From Terriglobus sp. RCC_193 (GTDB lineage: Bacteria; Acidobacteriota; Terriglobia; Terriglobales; Acidobacteriaceae): a stretch of 64,000 nt of DNA. The translations under genes were made by a program, and so were the position numbers. The notes below the pieces were generated by a model that was given only the letters and a program-made list of their open reading frames with translations, was not told where the DNA came from and searched no databases. Below, in pieces: positions 8,214-17,855 of this stretch (position 1 is its first letter; the number at the start of each line of letters is the position of its first letter). The stretch lies in NCBI RefSeq assembly GCF_041355105.1, contig NZ_JBFUPK010000002.1:434001-498000 (forward strand), written 5' to 3'.

Positions 8214-11200
8214 TTATTGGACAGTAACGGTAATGGATTGAGTAGCAGTGACACTGCCGCTCGTGGCGGAGACGATGTAGGTGTAGGTGCCTGCGGCCGT
8301 CCCATTGGGATTCGACGTTGTGCCGGAACCTCCACCAGCACAGCCGGTCAAACCGAGGCTCACAAAGAGCAGCAGGGTTAGCAGGCTAGCGGCACGCACT
8401 GCGCTGCCTGCGCGTCGCACTGCGAAAAGGGCTACCGACAGCATTCCCAGTAGCACCATGTACGCCAGTCTGCCATGGTGAGGCAATGCAGCCACGCCCG
8501 CCGTCTGCGTTCGCGATGTAGTGGTGATGGTAACGGTCGCTGTCGCTGTGCCGCCCGCAGTGAGCGTCACAGGAGACGTAACGGTGCAAGCCGCCTCCGT
8601 TGGGGGAGCGCCCTGTGTTGTACAAGTGAGCGCAATGCTACCCGCAAAGCCGTTTGTCGAAGTGAACTTCAATGTGCCTGTCGCTGTGCTGCCTGCAGTT
8701 ACCAGAAGTGTTGTTGACGTACTACCAGACGTGTTATCGCCAAGAGTAAAGCTAGGAGCGGGGATACCTGTACCACTTAGTATTGCCGCCGGGATTGCAA
8801 CCTTAGCGTTCGACGTGACAACAAGAGTTCCGGTACGGGAGCCCACGAGTGTGGGTGTAAAGACGACGACGATATCGCACGCTGCGCCTCCGGCAAGCGA
8901 TGTTCCGCATGTGGTGGTCTTGCTGAAATCGCCTGTCGTCGTAATGCCGCTAATGACGAGCGTGTCATTCCCGGTGTTGGTGAGTACAAATGTTTGCGGT
9001 TGAGAGGATGTGGTAAGGGCAACCAATCCGAAGTCAGTTCCGCTGGTAAGTGAAGCCTGTACGAGCGTGCCCGTGCCGCTGAGCGAGACGGGCGGAATAG
9101 TTGTAGTGGCGTTGGTTGTGACCGTGAGGGTACCAGCACGTGAGCCCATAGCCGTGGGGTTGAATGTTACGGAGATGTTGCAGGTTTCGCCTGGGGCCAA
9201 CGATGCGCCGCATTGATTTGTCTGGCTGAAATCCCCGGTTGTGGCAATGCCTGAAATAGAGAGAGTGCCAGTGCCTGTGTTTGTAAAGGTGAACGATTGG
9301 ACTGCAGAAGGGCTACCCACTGATGTGGATGGAAAATCACCTCTTCCCACAAGCGTTCCTGTATACGAAATACCTTTCCCACTAAGAAGCAAGGACGGTA
9401 CTGCGCCAGTTAGGCTGGTAGTTGAGACTGAGAGAGTGCCAGTCCGTACACCGCCTGCGGTGGGTTTAAACGTAACTGCGATGGCGCATTGTGCACCAAC
9501 TGCAAGCGACGTGTCACATTGATTTGTCTGACTAAAGTCGCCCGTCGTAGCGATGCTGCTAATTCCAACAACGCTACCGCTCACGTTCGTCAACATGATG
9601 TTCTGCGGTGTTGAAGTAACGTTTACGTCTGTGCTCGGAAACGCACCTGTACCAACGAGCCTTGCGACAGTTGGAGCAGAGGTCCCCACAAGTGTAATGG
9701 TCTGCGTATATCCCGATGCGGTGGACGCCAGGGTGAAGGTGCCTAAGCGCGTTCCTATGGTGAGCGGGCGGAAGGTTATTGTGATGTTGCAGCTATCACC
9801 TGCGGCGAGCGTGAGACCGCATGTATTTGTCTGCATGAACTCCGGCGCGGTATATACCGCGAGCGAGGTAATGTTCAACGAGATTGAACTTGTATTGGTA
9901 AAGACGAAGGTCTGCGAAGCCGTGGATTGGACCGCCGTTAGCGGAAATGTAGCATTGCCCGTGAGACTGGCTGTGGGTTGTTGCGATACATCAAAGGGAT
10001 TGCTGGTGGTTGATACCTTATAAGGCCCCACGGTAAGCGAAGCAGTGAGCTTATCTGCTGTCTGAACGCTCGTGACATAAAGATTTGAGAATGCCGCAAC
10101 ACCAGTGGAGTCTGTCCTTGCAGAGGTTTGTCCGCCTAAAGCGCCAGTCTGGACAGTGGCAGTCACCAGACTGTTAGCTTGTGCGAGATTCTGACCGCTC
10201 TCCTGAATGCGTACCGATGGGGCGGGTGCGATAGCTACATTGGCAACTGCTGAGACAGGCTGCTGGGAAAAATTCAATCCGTAGTTCGTTTGCACGGAAC
10301 CGGAATCCTGGCAGAGATCCGTCCCATAAGTTGTGGCGCGTGGCAAGCCACGCTGATCCTTCCCGGTAGCGTTCGTTGGAGTAATAGTGCATAGTGCCAC
10401 GCTCCCGGGCAGCGGCAGAATTGTCTGCGTAGGACCACCATAGTTAGCCAGCAAGGAGAGATTGGCAGCCGTCGTGCCAACTGCGACAGTGTTGCCAGTA
10501 CCTGAGATCACCGAGTTAGGCACTGGAGTAACAGTGAAGTATGAGGATGGATTTTGGAATTGAACTGAAGTGATCGAGCCGCTTTGTGGTGCGATTACCA
10601 AGGTGGATCCGAAACCCTGCGCGGAGAGTGCAGAGTAATAATTATTCGAGATATACCCACCAAAATAAGAAGCCAGACTGTCGGCGGTTGAATATTGTCC
10701 ATATCCGCCGTTGACCGTTATAACCTGGCCATTGGAGAGTGTGACGATCATTGTGATCGTGCCACTCTCATTGGCCCCGTTAGGCTCACTGCCAGCAAAA
10801 ACGAAAGCTTGTCCGGTATTGCTGCAACCAACACCATCACACTCATTACCGCCGGTATCGCCGCTGAGGATGCTGTTTGTCACGCGGGAGAGGCCGCTGC
10901 CGTTGTTGATGTAAACTGCGGCTCCCGAACGCGAAGCGCTGTTGCCGGTAAATGTGCTGTTGTCAATCGACCCCACACTGGCTATTCCAATGTAGATGGC
11001 ACCACCATCTGTCGATGAGATGTTGCCCTGGAAGGTCGAACCAGAGACTGTGAGATTTCTAGCGGTAACGACAGGCCCTGTCGAATTGGGTCCAGTGCTA
11101 TAAATGGCACCGCCGTATGACGAAGCAGAGTTTCCATTAAATGTTGAATTTTGAACGACTAGAGTGCCGGAATTACGGATAGCGCCACCACTGATAGTGG

Positions 11201-11753
11201 AATTGCTTGAGAAGGTGCATTGCGAAACCGCAATAACACCAGCAGCGTCTACGGCTGGTGCGCCATGCGTAACGGTGAGGTTATTCAACCCTGAATTTGT
11301 GACCGTCCCGGCGACCGTGAATGCAGTATGTCCGCCACCGTGAATGCTGATGAGATTCGTCAGCATGGGACCACTGCCTGCGGTTAGCCCCTGTACTGTG
11401 GTGTAGCTAGGTAATGAAAGTGCGGTCGCACCAAGCTGGATGGTCCCTGGGTTCCCGACGGCTGCAAGCGAGGAAGCGAAATTAACAGTAACCGGGACTG
11501 TGCCCGACGACCCGTTGAACGCAGCAGCGGCGGCAAGAGCATCGCGCAGACTGCAGCTTGCATCAAGCGAAACACCTGATGTTTGGTTAGTACAGTTTGC
11601 CGCGATGCCTGAAGTGGGGTCGGTTAACGTGGTGACGGTAAAAATGGCTTGGGCTGAAGAGGCGGCAACACACATTGTTCCCATCAACAGGAGCCCAGTG
11701 AACCGAACCAAGGATGAGAAGGAATATAGAGGCAGAAGGCGACGCAAAGGCAT
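8214..11753 (-). CDS. Large exported protein: CSLREA-type beta-helix region plus choice-of-anchor-D repeats
   Basis: The 1179-residue protein has a signal peptide (hydrophobic RFTGLLLMGTMCVAASSAQA). Next comes a CSLRDALAAA segment like the CSLREA domain, followed by parallel-beta-helix-like text with repeated GNSAS..GGAIY turns to about residue 330. From about residue 590 there are four immunoglobulin-like choice-of-anchor-D repeats, each with a pattern like TGDFSQTNQC..L..G..C.I.VTF.P...G.R.G.L. Near the C-terminus lie a hydrophobic pair and LGLTGCAGG, which looks like an internal lipobox, then a final beta domain. A cell-surface structural or adhesive role is likely; no catalytic residues are evident. 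The start is the first ATG giving a normal signal peptide. Confidence 0.78.
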   Translation of the reverse strand: MPLRRLLPLYSFSSLVRFTGLLLMGTMCVAASSAQAIFTVTTLTDPTSGIAANCTNQTSGVSLDASCSLRDALAAAAAFNGSSGTVPVTVNFASSLAAVGNPGTIQLGATALSLPSYTTVQGLTAGSGPMLTNLISIHGGGHTAFTVAGTVTNSGLNNLTVTHGAPAVDAAGVIAVSQCTFSSNSTISGGAIRNSGTLVVQNSTFNGNSASSYGGAIYSTGPNSTGPVVTARNLTVSGSTFQGNISSTDGGAIYIGIASVGSIDNSTFTGNSASRSGAAVYINNGSGLSRVTNSILSGDTGGNECDGVGCSNTGQAFVFAGSEPNGANESGTITMIVTLSNGQVITVNGGYGQYSTADSLASYFGGYISNNYYSALSAQGFGSTLVIAPQSGSITSVQFQNPSSYFTVTPVPNSVISGTGNTVAVGTTAANLSLLANYGGPTQTILPLPGSVALCTITPTNATGKDQRGLPRATTYGTDLCQDSGSVQTNYGLNFSQQPVSAVANVAIAPAPSVRIQESGQNLAQANSLVTATVQTGALGGQTSARTDSTGVAAFSNLYVTSVQTADKLTASLTVGPYKVSTTSNPFDVSQQPTASLTGNATFPLTAVQSTASQTFVFTNTSSISLNITSLAVYTAPEFMQTNTCGLTLAAGDSCNITITFRPLTIGTRLGTFTLASTASGYTQTITLVGTSAPTVARLVGTGAFPSTDVNVTSTPQNIMLTNVSGSVVGISSIATTGDFSQTNQCDTSLAVGAQCAIAVTFKPTAGGVRTGTLSVSTTSLTGAVPSLLLSGKGISYTGTLVGRGDFPSTSVGSPSAVQSFTFTNTGTGTLSISGIATTGDFSQTNQCGASLAPGETCNISVTFNPTAMGSRAGTLTVTTNATTTIPPVSLSGTGTLVQASLTSGTDFGLVALTTSSQPQTFVLTNTGNDTLVISGITTTGDFSKTTTCGTSLAGGAACDIVVVFTPTLVGSRTGTLVVTSNAKVAIPAAILSGTGIPAPSFTLGDNTSGSTSTTLLVTAGSTATGTLKFTSTNGFAGSIALTCTTQGAPPTEAACTVTSPVTLTAGGTATATVTITTTSRTQTAGVAALPHHGRLAYMVLLGMLSVALFAVRRAGSAVRAASLLTLLLFVSLGLTGCAGGGSGTTSNPNGTAAGTYTYIVSATSGSVTATQSITVTVQ

Positions 11754-11996
11754 TCAAGAGTCCCGTAAGTTGTATCTGTAGGATTCGCCGAATATACCCC
11801 CTCGAATGCTTCAAGACAATATCTTTGAAAGAATGGCGTGGATACGGATGCTCAAGGAAAAGCGGCATGGTGACGGAACACCGCTTGTATCAATTGATTC
11901 GTCAAAGCGGATCGCCGTCCGATCACACATTTGCAATTGAGTTTCTTGATCCGCGTGCAGGCGTACTCTTTCACATTCGGATGAGGGGATGGTTTT

Positions 11997-12437
11997 CTAC
12001 TTGCGGAAAATCCTGAAACATCCGAAGCCGATACACACACCTAGAGCGTTCAGCAGGATGTCGTCTACATCGAAGATGCCGACGCGGAAGATTACTTCCA
12101 GAACTTCCATCAACAGGCCAGTTCCTACAGCGAGTGCGACTGTCTTTGGCCACGTCATCTTCCGATAGATCAGCGGGACGAGAAAACCTACCGGGATAAA
12201 CGGAAGGATGTTGCCGAGGAGGTTCACCTTGGCTATGAGTCCGTGGCCGTGACCGCGAAGCTGCGGCAGGATCGTTTTGAATGGGACAAGATTCGCGGGG
12301 CCGGTCTGCGTACGGCCGCCGAAGCGGTAGCGCATGCGGCCGATTTGGATGGTTGGGATTGCCTTGAAGACGATGAAGCGGATGAGCAGCGCGCTCCACA
12401 GAACCAGTGCCACTGACGGGAATAGACGCTTCTTCAT
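11997..12437 (-). CDS. VanZ-family membrane protein
   Basis: The 146-residue protein has four predicted membrane segments: residues ~6-22, a middle helix after NLLGNILPFIPVGFLVPLIY, GLLMEVLEVIF, and ALGVCIGFGCF. NLVPFKTI, NLLGNILPFIPVGF and VDDILLNALG are the conserved VanZ motifs. VanZ itself gives low-level teicoplanin resistance, but most family members have no known job. It lies 5 bases downstream of the SDR gene and is probably in one transcript with it and the glycosidase, although no functional link is evident. Confidence 0.85.
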   Translation of the reverse strand: MKKRLFPSVALVLWSALLIRFIVFKAIPTIQIGRMRYRFGGRTQTGPANLVPFKTILPQLRGHGHGLIAKVNLLGNILPFIPVGFLVPLIYRKMTWPKTVALAVGTGLLMEVLEVIFRVGIFDVDDILLNALGVCIGFGCFRIFRK

Positions 12438-12442
12438 AACGT

Positions 12443-13216
12443 CTACACCCAGCCGCCATCAACGATGAAGCTTTGATTGGTGATGGCTGAGCTATCATCC
12501 GCTGCCAGGAACAGCACGGTGCGTGCCACGTCGTCCGCATAAAGATGGCGTTTGATTGCCTGCCGCGACATAACTTCTGCGGTATATTCCGCTGTCATCC
12601 ACAGACGTTTCTGCCGCTCCGTGAGGATGGCCCCGGGAAGCACTGCATTCACACGGATATTGTCCTTGCCCACTTCGTGCGCCAGCGTTCGTGTGAGGCC
12701 AACGATGGCGGCTTTTGCTGTGACGTAAGCGGGAAGGCCGGTGGACGGGATGATCCACGAGATGGAGCTGAGGTTGATGATGGACCCGCGTTGCTGACGC
12801 TGCATGGCCGGCAATACTGCTTGTGACAGGAAGAACTGGTGCCGCAGATTTACCTGCATGGCCGCGTCCCACATCTCCGGTGTGACGTCTTCGATACGAT
12901 GTCGCGTGTCGTTTCCTGCGTTATTCACCAGCGCATCCACTGTGCCGTGCACCTGTTCAATCTGCGCGGCAACGCTGCGTAGTGCTGCAATGTTTGTTAG
13001 ATCGCAGTGATAGTACGCGGGCTCTGTATGACCCGCAGAAGCAACGCGTTCGATGAGTGCCTGCGCTGCTTCATCCTGAATATCCAGGAACGCCACACGT
13101 GCGCCTTGTGCGGCGAAGGCCTCCACAATCGCTTCACCGATACCGCTGGCACCGCCAGACACAATGACGGAGCGATTGCGAAGGCTTGGGTAAACGGCAA
13201 AGGTAAAGGTTTCCAT
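12443..13216 (-). CDS. Short-chain dehydrogenase resembling NAD-dependent aldose 1-dehydrogenases
   Basis: The 257-residue SDR carries GGASGIGEAIVEAF (NAD loop), an Asp in FLDI suggesting NAD preference, NNAGNDTRH, the catalytic Ser in LSSISW, YVTAK (Tyr/Lys) and PGAILTERQ..W. The NAGND.RH, VNLRH and SISW elements recall Caulobacter D-xylose 1-dehydrogenase XylB and related L-arabinose/L-fucose dehydrogenases from memory. An aldose-to-lactone role is therefore likely. It would pair with the FAH-family hydrolase at 7.3 kb in a non-phosphorylating route. It lies 29 bases after the upstream GH gene and just before vanZ. Substrate unproven. Confidence 0.85.
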   Translation of the reverse strand: METFTFAVYPSLRNRSVIVSGGASGIGEAIVEAFAAQGARVAFLDIQDEAAQALIERVASAGHTEPAYYHCDLTNIAALRSVAAQIEQVHGTVDALVNNAGNDTRHRIEDVTPEMWDAAMQVNLRHQFFLSQAVLPAMQRQQRGSIINLSSISWIIPSTGLPAYVTAKAAIVGLTRTLAHEVGKDNIRVNAVLPGAILTERQKRLWMTAEYTAEVMSRQAIKRHLYADDVARTVLFLAADDSSAITNQSFIVDGGWV

Positions 13217-13245
13217 TGCCGTCCATTGTATGGAAGCGGATGTTG

Positions 13246-14745
13246 CTACGGCACATCAATAACAGCAACTTCAAATGGTTCCAGCGCAACTTCGCTACCG
13301 CTGATAGCTTTCTTCGCTGGAGGATTGTCGCCTGTGCTGGGTGCAACGTATGTGATAGATTTCGCCGTGTCGGCACCAAGCTTCAGTGTCTGCGGTACAG
13401 CACGCTTATTCAGCACAAGGATCTTCTTGCCACGCGCCGTAGCGAAAGCCTGCACAGTTATATCGCTACCCGCGCTGGTGGTGGCAACGAGTTTGTCGCC
13501 GGGACCCAAATTGTCATGCAGCAGCTTCAGCGTCCAGAAACGCGCATTGGGCTGGGCCGTGTTGTAGTCCATCATGCTGACGGATGGATACTGCGTGGGA
13601 TAGCCGACGAGCTGCGATTCACCCACCACGTCAATCCCCATCTGCGCAGACTTCACGTAGAGATACGCGTACAGCGCGGATGCAAGGTTCCAGTAACCTT
13701 CGGGTTCCGCTACAGTGCCTTTGCCATTGTTGCTGTCGCTGTCCGTGGGGAGAATGACGCCGAGTTCGTTCAGGTCAGTCTTCGTTGCGGGCATCATGCG
13801 CTGCTTGATCTGCTCAATGAACTTGGTGCCGGTAAGAAAGCCGTCCGCCTGATCGAAGAAGGTGTACTGCATGGCCGCAATGGGTTCGCCACGAGGCGGA
13901 GTCGCATAAAAGTGGTAACTAATGCAGTCCACATCCACGCCGGGCTTATGGTTCTTCGGGTTCAGGAAGTATTCCCACATGGCGCCGTCGTCGCGCGGAG
14001 CTGCCGCGGCAATCGCCACAAATTTCAGATCGGGCTGCACCTTGCGCATGGCTTCCACCACGGTGTCGAAAAATTTCGTATAGCCCTCGGGTGTCCAGTG
14101 GTGCTCAAAGTCGATTTCGTTCAACACTTCCCAATACGCAATCTTGTAGTGGTGACCGCTGGCGTGCCATTTGCCGTTTTCATCGGTAAGGCCGCCCTTG
14201 GTGTACCAGCTCAGCAGACGCGCGTAATAATCAGCGGCCTGTTTGTAGGTGGGATCGACGATCTCCGTTCCCTGCGTGTACCCCCAGAAAACCTGGTTGG
14301 GATCAGACGGGTAGGTCACAGGCTTGTCCGTCTTCCACATCCATGCGGGTATGGTGCTGAAGTTCAGCATCACGCTGTGGCCCGCGGTGGCCTGCATGAA
14401 GTCATCCAGGGTGGGATCAATGTATTGGAAATCCCAGCTTGTCCGTTCTTTTGTGGGCGGCTCCAGCTCGGCCACCGCCTGCCTGGGGTAGGGGAGCCAA
14501 GGCACATAACGCACATAATCCGCGCCGAGCAGCTTCAATGCAGCAAAGGAACCATCGTGCAGTTTTGCGCCGCGAAGCAGTTGCGGGTTCACAACCACCT
14601 GCAGCGTCGGTGTGGTGCGCGACACGGTAACGGTCTTTGTCCAGTCCACACGCACGGCTGGAGCAGGAGGCAGTTGCGCGGTTGCAAGCAGAGGGATACC
14701 CGCAAGTCCGACTGCAAGAACAGAAATCCAGTGAGGCATACGCAT
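13246..14745 (-). CDS. Secreted clan GH-A glycoside hydrolase (GH39-like)
   Basis: The 499-residue protein begins with a signal peptide (cleavage near ATAQL). A TIM-barrel sequence follows, with WEVLNEIDFEHH carrying the likely acid/base Glu210 and TDLNELGV carrying a candidate nucleophile Glu327. ISYHFYATP fits the strand between them. A C-terminal beta domain (from ~residue 420) ends in LEPFEVAVIDVP, typical of GH39/GH30/GH51 accessory domains. The start at 14745 was chosen because AAGGAG lies 7 bases upstream. The order GH-SDR-VanZ on one strand, with short gaps, suggests release of a sugar and its oxidation. Exact family and linkage specificity cannot be read from sequence. Confidence 0.78.
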   Translation of the reverse strand: MRMPHWISVLAVGLAGIPLLATAQLPPAPAVRVDWTKTVTVSRTTPTLQVVVNPQLLRGAKLHDGSFAALKLLGADYVRYVPWLPYPRQAVAELEPPTKERTSWDFQYIDPTLDDFMQATAGHSVMLNFSTIPAWMWKTDKPVTYPSDPNQVFWGYTQGTEIVDPTYKQAADYYARLLSWYTKGGLTDENGKWHASGHHYKIAYWEVLNEIDFEHHWTPEGYTKFFDTVVEAMRKVQPDLKFVAIAAAAPRDDGAMWEYFLNPKNHKPGVDVDCISYHFYATPPRGEPIAAMQYTFFDQADGFLTGTKFIEQIKQRMMPATKTDLNELGVILPTDSDSNNGKGTVAEPEGYWNLASALYAYLYVKSAQMGIDVVGESQLVGYPTQYPSVSMMDYNTAQPNARFWTLKLLHDNLGPGDKLVATTSAGSDITVQAFATARGKKILVLNKRAVPQTLKLGADTAKSITYVAPSTGDNPPAKKAISGSEVALEPFEVAVIDVP

Positions 14746-14896
14746 CCGTTTCTCCTTCGCTGCACGCAAATGGCCTGCCAGTGAAACGCCATGAGCCTAA
14801 CGCGCCTATGGGGTGTGCGCAAGTTGCTAATGGGAAGGCCATAGCCTCCCGATGCACTCCGGTAGTAGCATGGCTGGTGAAAGATTCTGTTTGGAC

Positions 14897-14908
14897 TGAA
14901 TCGTTTCA
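14897..14908. promoter_or_regulatory. LacI-type site TGAATCGTTTCA upstream of lutA
   Basis: A 12-base CG-centred near-palindrome lies 18 bases before the lutA start. It matches TGANNCGNNTCA, found also upstream of the rhamnose operon and a TonB receptor. A repressor here would block lut transcription. Confidence 0.6.
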
Positions 14909-14926
14909 TATCAGGGAAAAACTGCC

Positions 14927-15712
14927 TTGCGCATTCATCTGTTCATCGCCTGCTACAACGACACGCTGTTCCCACGCACGGGCATGGCCGTGGTCAACCT
15001 GCTGGAGCGCCTGGGGCACGAGGTGGTTTTTCCCACCAGCCAGACCTGCTGCGGCCAGATGCATTACAACACCGGCTATCACGCGGAAGCGTTGCCCATT
15101 GTGCAGAAGTTGCTGCATGAGTTTCTGGATGCGGAGACCATCGTTGTCCCCAGCGCAAGCTGCGTGGCCATGATGCGCGACCATTACGAACTGATGGCGC
15201 ACAACGCGAACGACCTGCACATGATGGGCGACGTGAAGAGTTTTCTGCCGCGTGTGTTCGAGTTCAGCGAGCTCCTCACTGACAAGCTGGGGCTGACTGA
15301 CGTGGGCGCGTATTTTCCGCATCGTGTGACGTATCACCCAAGCTGCCATTCGCTGCGGCTGTTGCACGTGGGCGATCGGCCCATCCGTTTGTTGCAGGGT
15401 GTGGAAGGCCTGGAGTACACGCCGATGGAAGGCAGTGACCAGTGCTGCGGATTCGGCGGCACGTTTGCCGTGAAGAATGCAGAGGTGTCGTCTGCCATGC
15501 TGGCGGACAAGATCGGCTGCGTGAAGAAATCGAATGCAGAGTTTGTAGCAGCACTGGATAACTCCTGCCTCATGCAGATTGATGGTGGACTGCATCGCGA
15601 ATTGGGTTCACGGGATCGCATTCGGACAGTACATCTGGCAGAGATATTGAACAGCACCCGCGAAAATCCGCTGACCGCGGAAGCGCTGGCATGGGAAGGA
15701 GCCACCGCATGA
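14927..15712 (+). CDS. lutA: L-lactate oxidation protein LutA (Fe-S oxidoreductase)
   Basis: The 261-residue protein has two CCG (cysteine-rich) domains: TCCGQMHYNTGYH near residue 40 and CHSLR ... CCGFGGTFAVK near residues 140-185. These motifs bind Fe-S clusters in LutA/GlcF/heterodisulfide-reductase-type proteins. With LutB and LutC it oxidises L-lactate to pyruvate. The start is a TTG at 14927 preceded by AGGGAAAA; the translation IHLFIACYNDTLFP is the normal LutA N-terminus. The stop overlaps the lutB start (ATGA), so the genes are translationally coupled. A LacI-type site lies directly upstream. Confidence 0.93.
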   Translation: MRIHLFIACYNDTLFPRTGMAVVNLLERLGHEVVFPTSQTCCGQMHYNTGYHAEALPIVQKLLHEFLDAETIVVPSASCVAMMRDHYELMAHNANDLHMMGDVKSFLPRVFEFSELLTDKLGLTDVGAYFPHRVTYHPSCHSLRLLHVGDRPIRLLQGVEGLEYTPMEGSDQCCGFGGTFAVKNAEVSSAMLADKIGCVKKSNAEFVAALDNSCLMQIDGGLHRELGSRDRIRTVHLAEILNSTRENPLTAEALAWEGATA

Positions 15713-17196
15713 GCGTTCGCGTGGGCCACACCGCGGAGAAGCCTGCATTCCCGATTCTTGCGCATGAGTTGTTGCAGGACGACCAGACACGGCGCAATGT
15801 GCGCCATGCCACCGATGTCATTCGCAATAAGCGTGCGTTGCGCGTGGAAGAGATGCCGGATTGGCAGGACCTGCGCACCACGGCGCACGCCATCAAGACG
15901 CATACGCTGCTGCATCTGCCGCATTATCTGGAAGAGTTTGAGCGCAACTGCATCCGCGCTGGCGGACAGGTGCATTGGGCGCAAGATGCGGATGAAGCCA
16001 ACACCATCGCGATTCGCCTGATTCGCAAAGCAGCAGAACGACAGGCGGTGGAACATCCTGAGGTCATCAAGGTGAAGACCATGACCTCGGACGAGATCGG
16101 TATGAACCGCGCGCTGGAGCAGCAGGGCATTACTCCGTGGGAGACCGATCTGGCTGACATGATCGTGCAGATGGCGAAGGACGAGCCATCGCACATCGTC
16201 GTTCCCGCGCTGCATAAGAATCGCCACCAGGTGCGTGAACTATTCCTGCAGAACATGGGGCTTACGGAACTTGGCACCGAAGCCGAAGATTTAACCGGGG
16301 CCGCTCGACATTATCTGCGCAAGAAATTTCTCGAAGTGGGCATCGGCATCAGCGGCGCGAATTTTGCCATTGCAGAAACAGGCAGCGTTTGTGTTGTCGA
16401 AAGCGAAGGCAACGGACGCATGTGCGTCACCATGCCGAAGACGCTGATCACACTCATCGGTATTGAGAAAGTCATTCCGAAGTTCGATGATCTGGAAGTG
16501 TTCCTGCAACTGTTGCCGCGCTCCGCAACGGGCGAACGCATGAACCCGTACAACAGCATCTGGACAGGCGTCACGCCGGGCGATGGACCGCAGGAGTTTC
16601 ACGTGATCCTGCTGGACAACGGCCGCACACGCATGATGGCCAATGTCCGCGAGCGCGAGACGTTGAACTGCATCCGTTGCGGCGCATGTTTGAATCAGTG
16701 CCCTGTGTATCGCGAAACAGGCGGTCATGCCTATGGATCGATTTACTCTGGCCCCATCGGCGCGATTCTTTCGCCGCAGTTGAATGACATGAAGCATTCT
16801 CGCTCGTTGCCATATGCTTCATCGCTGTGTGGCGCGTGCTATGAAGTGTGCCCTGTGAAGATCAATATCCCGGAGACGCTGATTCATCTCCGCGGCAAGA
16901 TTGTTGCGCAGGACCAGAACACGCTTGCCGGAAAACTCTCGCAGGAGAGCATGGGCATGAAGATGGCAGCGCATCTCTTCGAACATCCGAAGCAATACGA
17001 AGCCGCGCAGCGCCTGGCACGCACCGGACAAGGCCTGTTTGAGAAGGATGGCCAACTGGTGAACCTGCCTGGCATGGCCGCGGGATGGACGCAGTTCCGC
17101 GATCTGCGTGTGCTTCCAAAACAGAGCTTCCGCGAGTGGTGGAAGCGCAGCCATGCAAACCGCGGCGACGGCAGCACCGGAGTAGGCAATGACTGA
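15709..17196 (+). CDS. lutB: L-lactate oxidation protein LutB (ferredoxin-like, LUD domain)
   Basis: The 495-residue protein carries an N-terminal LUD domain (about residues 60-300, with NFAIAETGSVCVVESEGNGR). Two [4Fe-4S] motifs follow, CIRCGACLNQCPVY and CGACYEVCPVKI (about residues 320-385), and the end is a Lut-type C-terminal domain rich in Trp/Arg. It passes electrons between LutA and the respiratory chain. GGGAAGGAG precedes the ATG at 15709, which overlaps the lutA stop by four bases. Confidence 0.94.
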   Translation: MSVRVGHTAEKPAFPILAHELLQDDQTRRNVRHATDVIRNKRALRVEEMPDWQDLRTTAHAIKTHTLLHLPHYLEEFERNCIRAGGQVHWAQDADEANTIAIRLIRKAAERQAVEHPEVIKVKTMTSDEIGMNRALEQQGITPWETDLADMIVQMAKDEPSHIVVPALHKNRHQVRELFLQNMGLTELGTEAEDLTGAARHYLRKKFLEVGIGISGANFAIAETGSVCVVESEGNGRMCVTMPKTLITLIGIEKVIPKFDDLEVFLQLLPRSATGERMNPYNSIWTGVTPGDGPQEFHVILLDNGRTRMMANVRERETLNCIRCGACLNQCPVYRETGGHAYGSIYSGPIGAILSPQLNDMKHSRSLPYASSLCGACYEVCPVKINIPETLIHLRGKIVAQDQNTLAGKLSQESMGMKMAAHLFEHPKQYEAAQRLARTGQGLFEKDGQLVNLPGMAAGWTQFRDLRVLPKQSFREWWKRSHANRGDGSTGVGND

Positions 17197-17845
17197 CGCG
17201 CGTTTCACCGTACTGGACACCATCCGTCGCCAGCTGGAAGCAGATCCTGACGTGGAGATGCTGATTGGCGAATCGCCCGAAGCCGCGTATGCCCGCATCC
17301 CGCGCGCTTATCAGCGCACCGCAAATCTGAACCGTGAAGAGACTTTGGAACTCTTCTACGACCGGCTGCGCGATTACGATTCCGAACTTATCTTCACGGA
17401 TGAAGCGGGTGTTGCAGAGGCTGTTGCCCATGCCATGCGTGAAGCAAACGAAACGCTTCTACTTGTTCCCGCCGGGATTCCACAGGAGTGGCTGCCACGG
17501 AACGACGTGCAAGTACGCCGCGATTTTGATCTGCCCTTGCAAACGCTGGAAGAACCTCGCGTGGTGCTTACGCCGTGCACCGTGGCCATTGCGATGAGCG
17601 GCACCATCATCCTGGAACATAGCGACGATCAGGGCCGCCGTGCAGCAACCTTGCTACCCGACCACCACATCTGCGTGCTCTGGCGCAACCAGGTGGTGGA
17701 GACGATTGCAGAAGCGCTGCAACGCATCACGCATCGCACTTCTCCCATCACCACCATCGCAGGGCCATCCGCCACCAGCGACATTGAGATGACTCGCATT
17801 CGCGGCGTACATGGGCCAAGGCGGCTGACTGCCATCATCCTGTAA
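17189..17845 (+). CDS. lutC: L-lactate oxidation protein LutC (LUD domain)
   Basis: The 218-residue LUD-domain protein is the third member of the LutABC complex. Typical segments are VPAGIPQEWLP, CTVAIAMSGTIILEHSDDQGRRAATLLPDHHICV and GPSATSDIEMTRIRGVHGPRRL at the C-terminus. The start overlaps the lutB stop by 8 bases, completing a tightly coupled three-gene operon. In this window its lactate could come from the lactaldehyde dehydrogenase domain of the rhamnose enzyme. Confidence 0.93.
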   Translation: MTDARFTVLDTIRRQLEADPDVEMLIGESPEAAYARIPRAYQRTANLNREETLELFYDRLRDYDSELIFTDEAGVAEAVAHAMREANETLLLVPAGIPQEWLPRNDVQVRRDFDLPLQTLEEPRVVLTPCTVAIAMSGTIILEHSDDQGRRAATLLPDHHICVLWRNQVVETIAEALQRITHRTSPITTIAGPSATSDIEMTRIRGVHGPRRLTAIIL

Positions 17846-17855
17846 AACAGATGCC

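Noticed and set aside
13216-14784. 522-codon open frame antisense to the GH gene
   Set aside because: No domain features and full overlap with a gene that has signal peptide, catalytic Glu residues and a good ribosome site.
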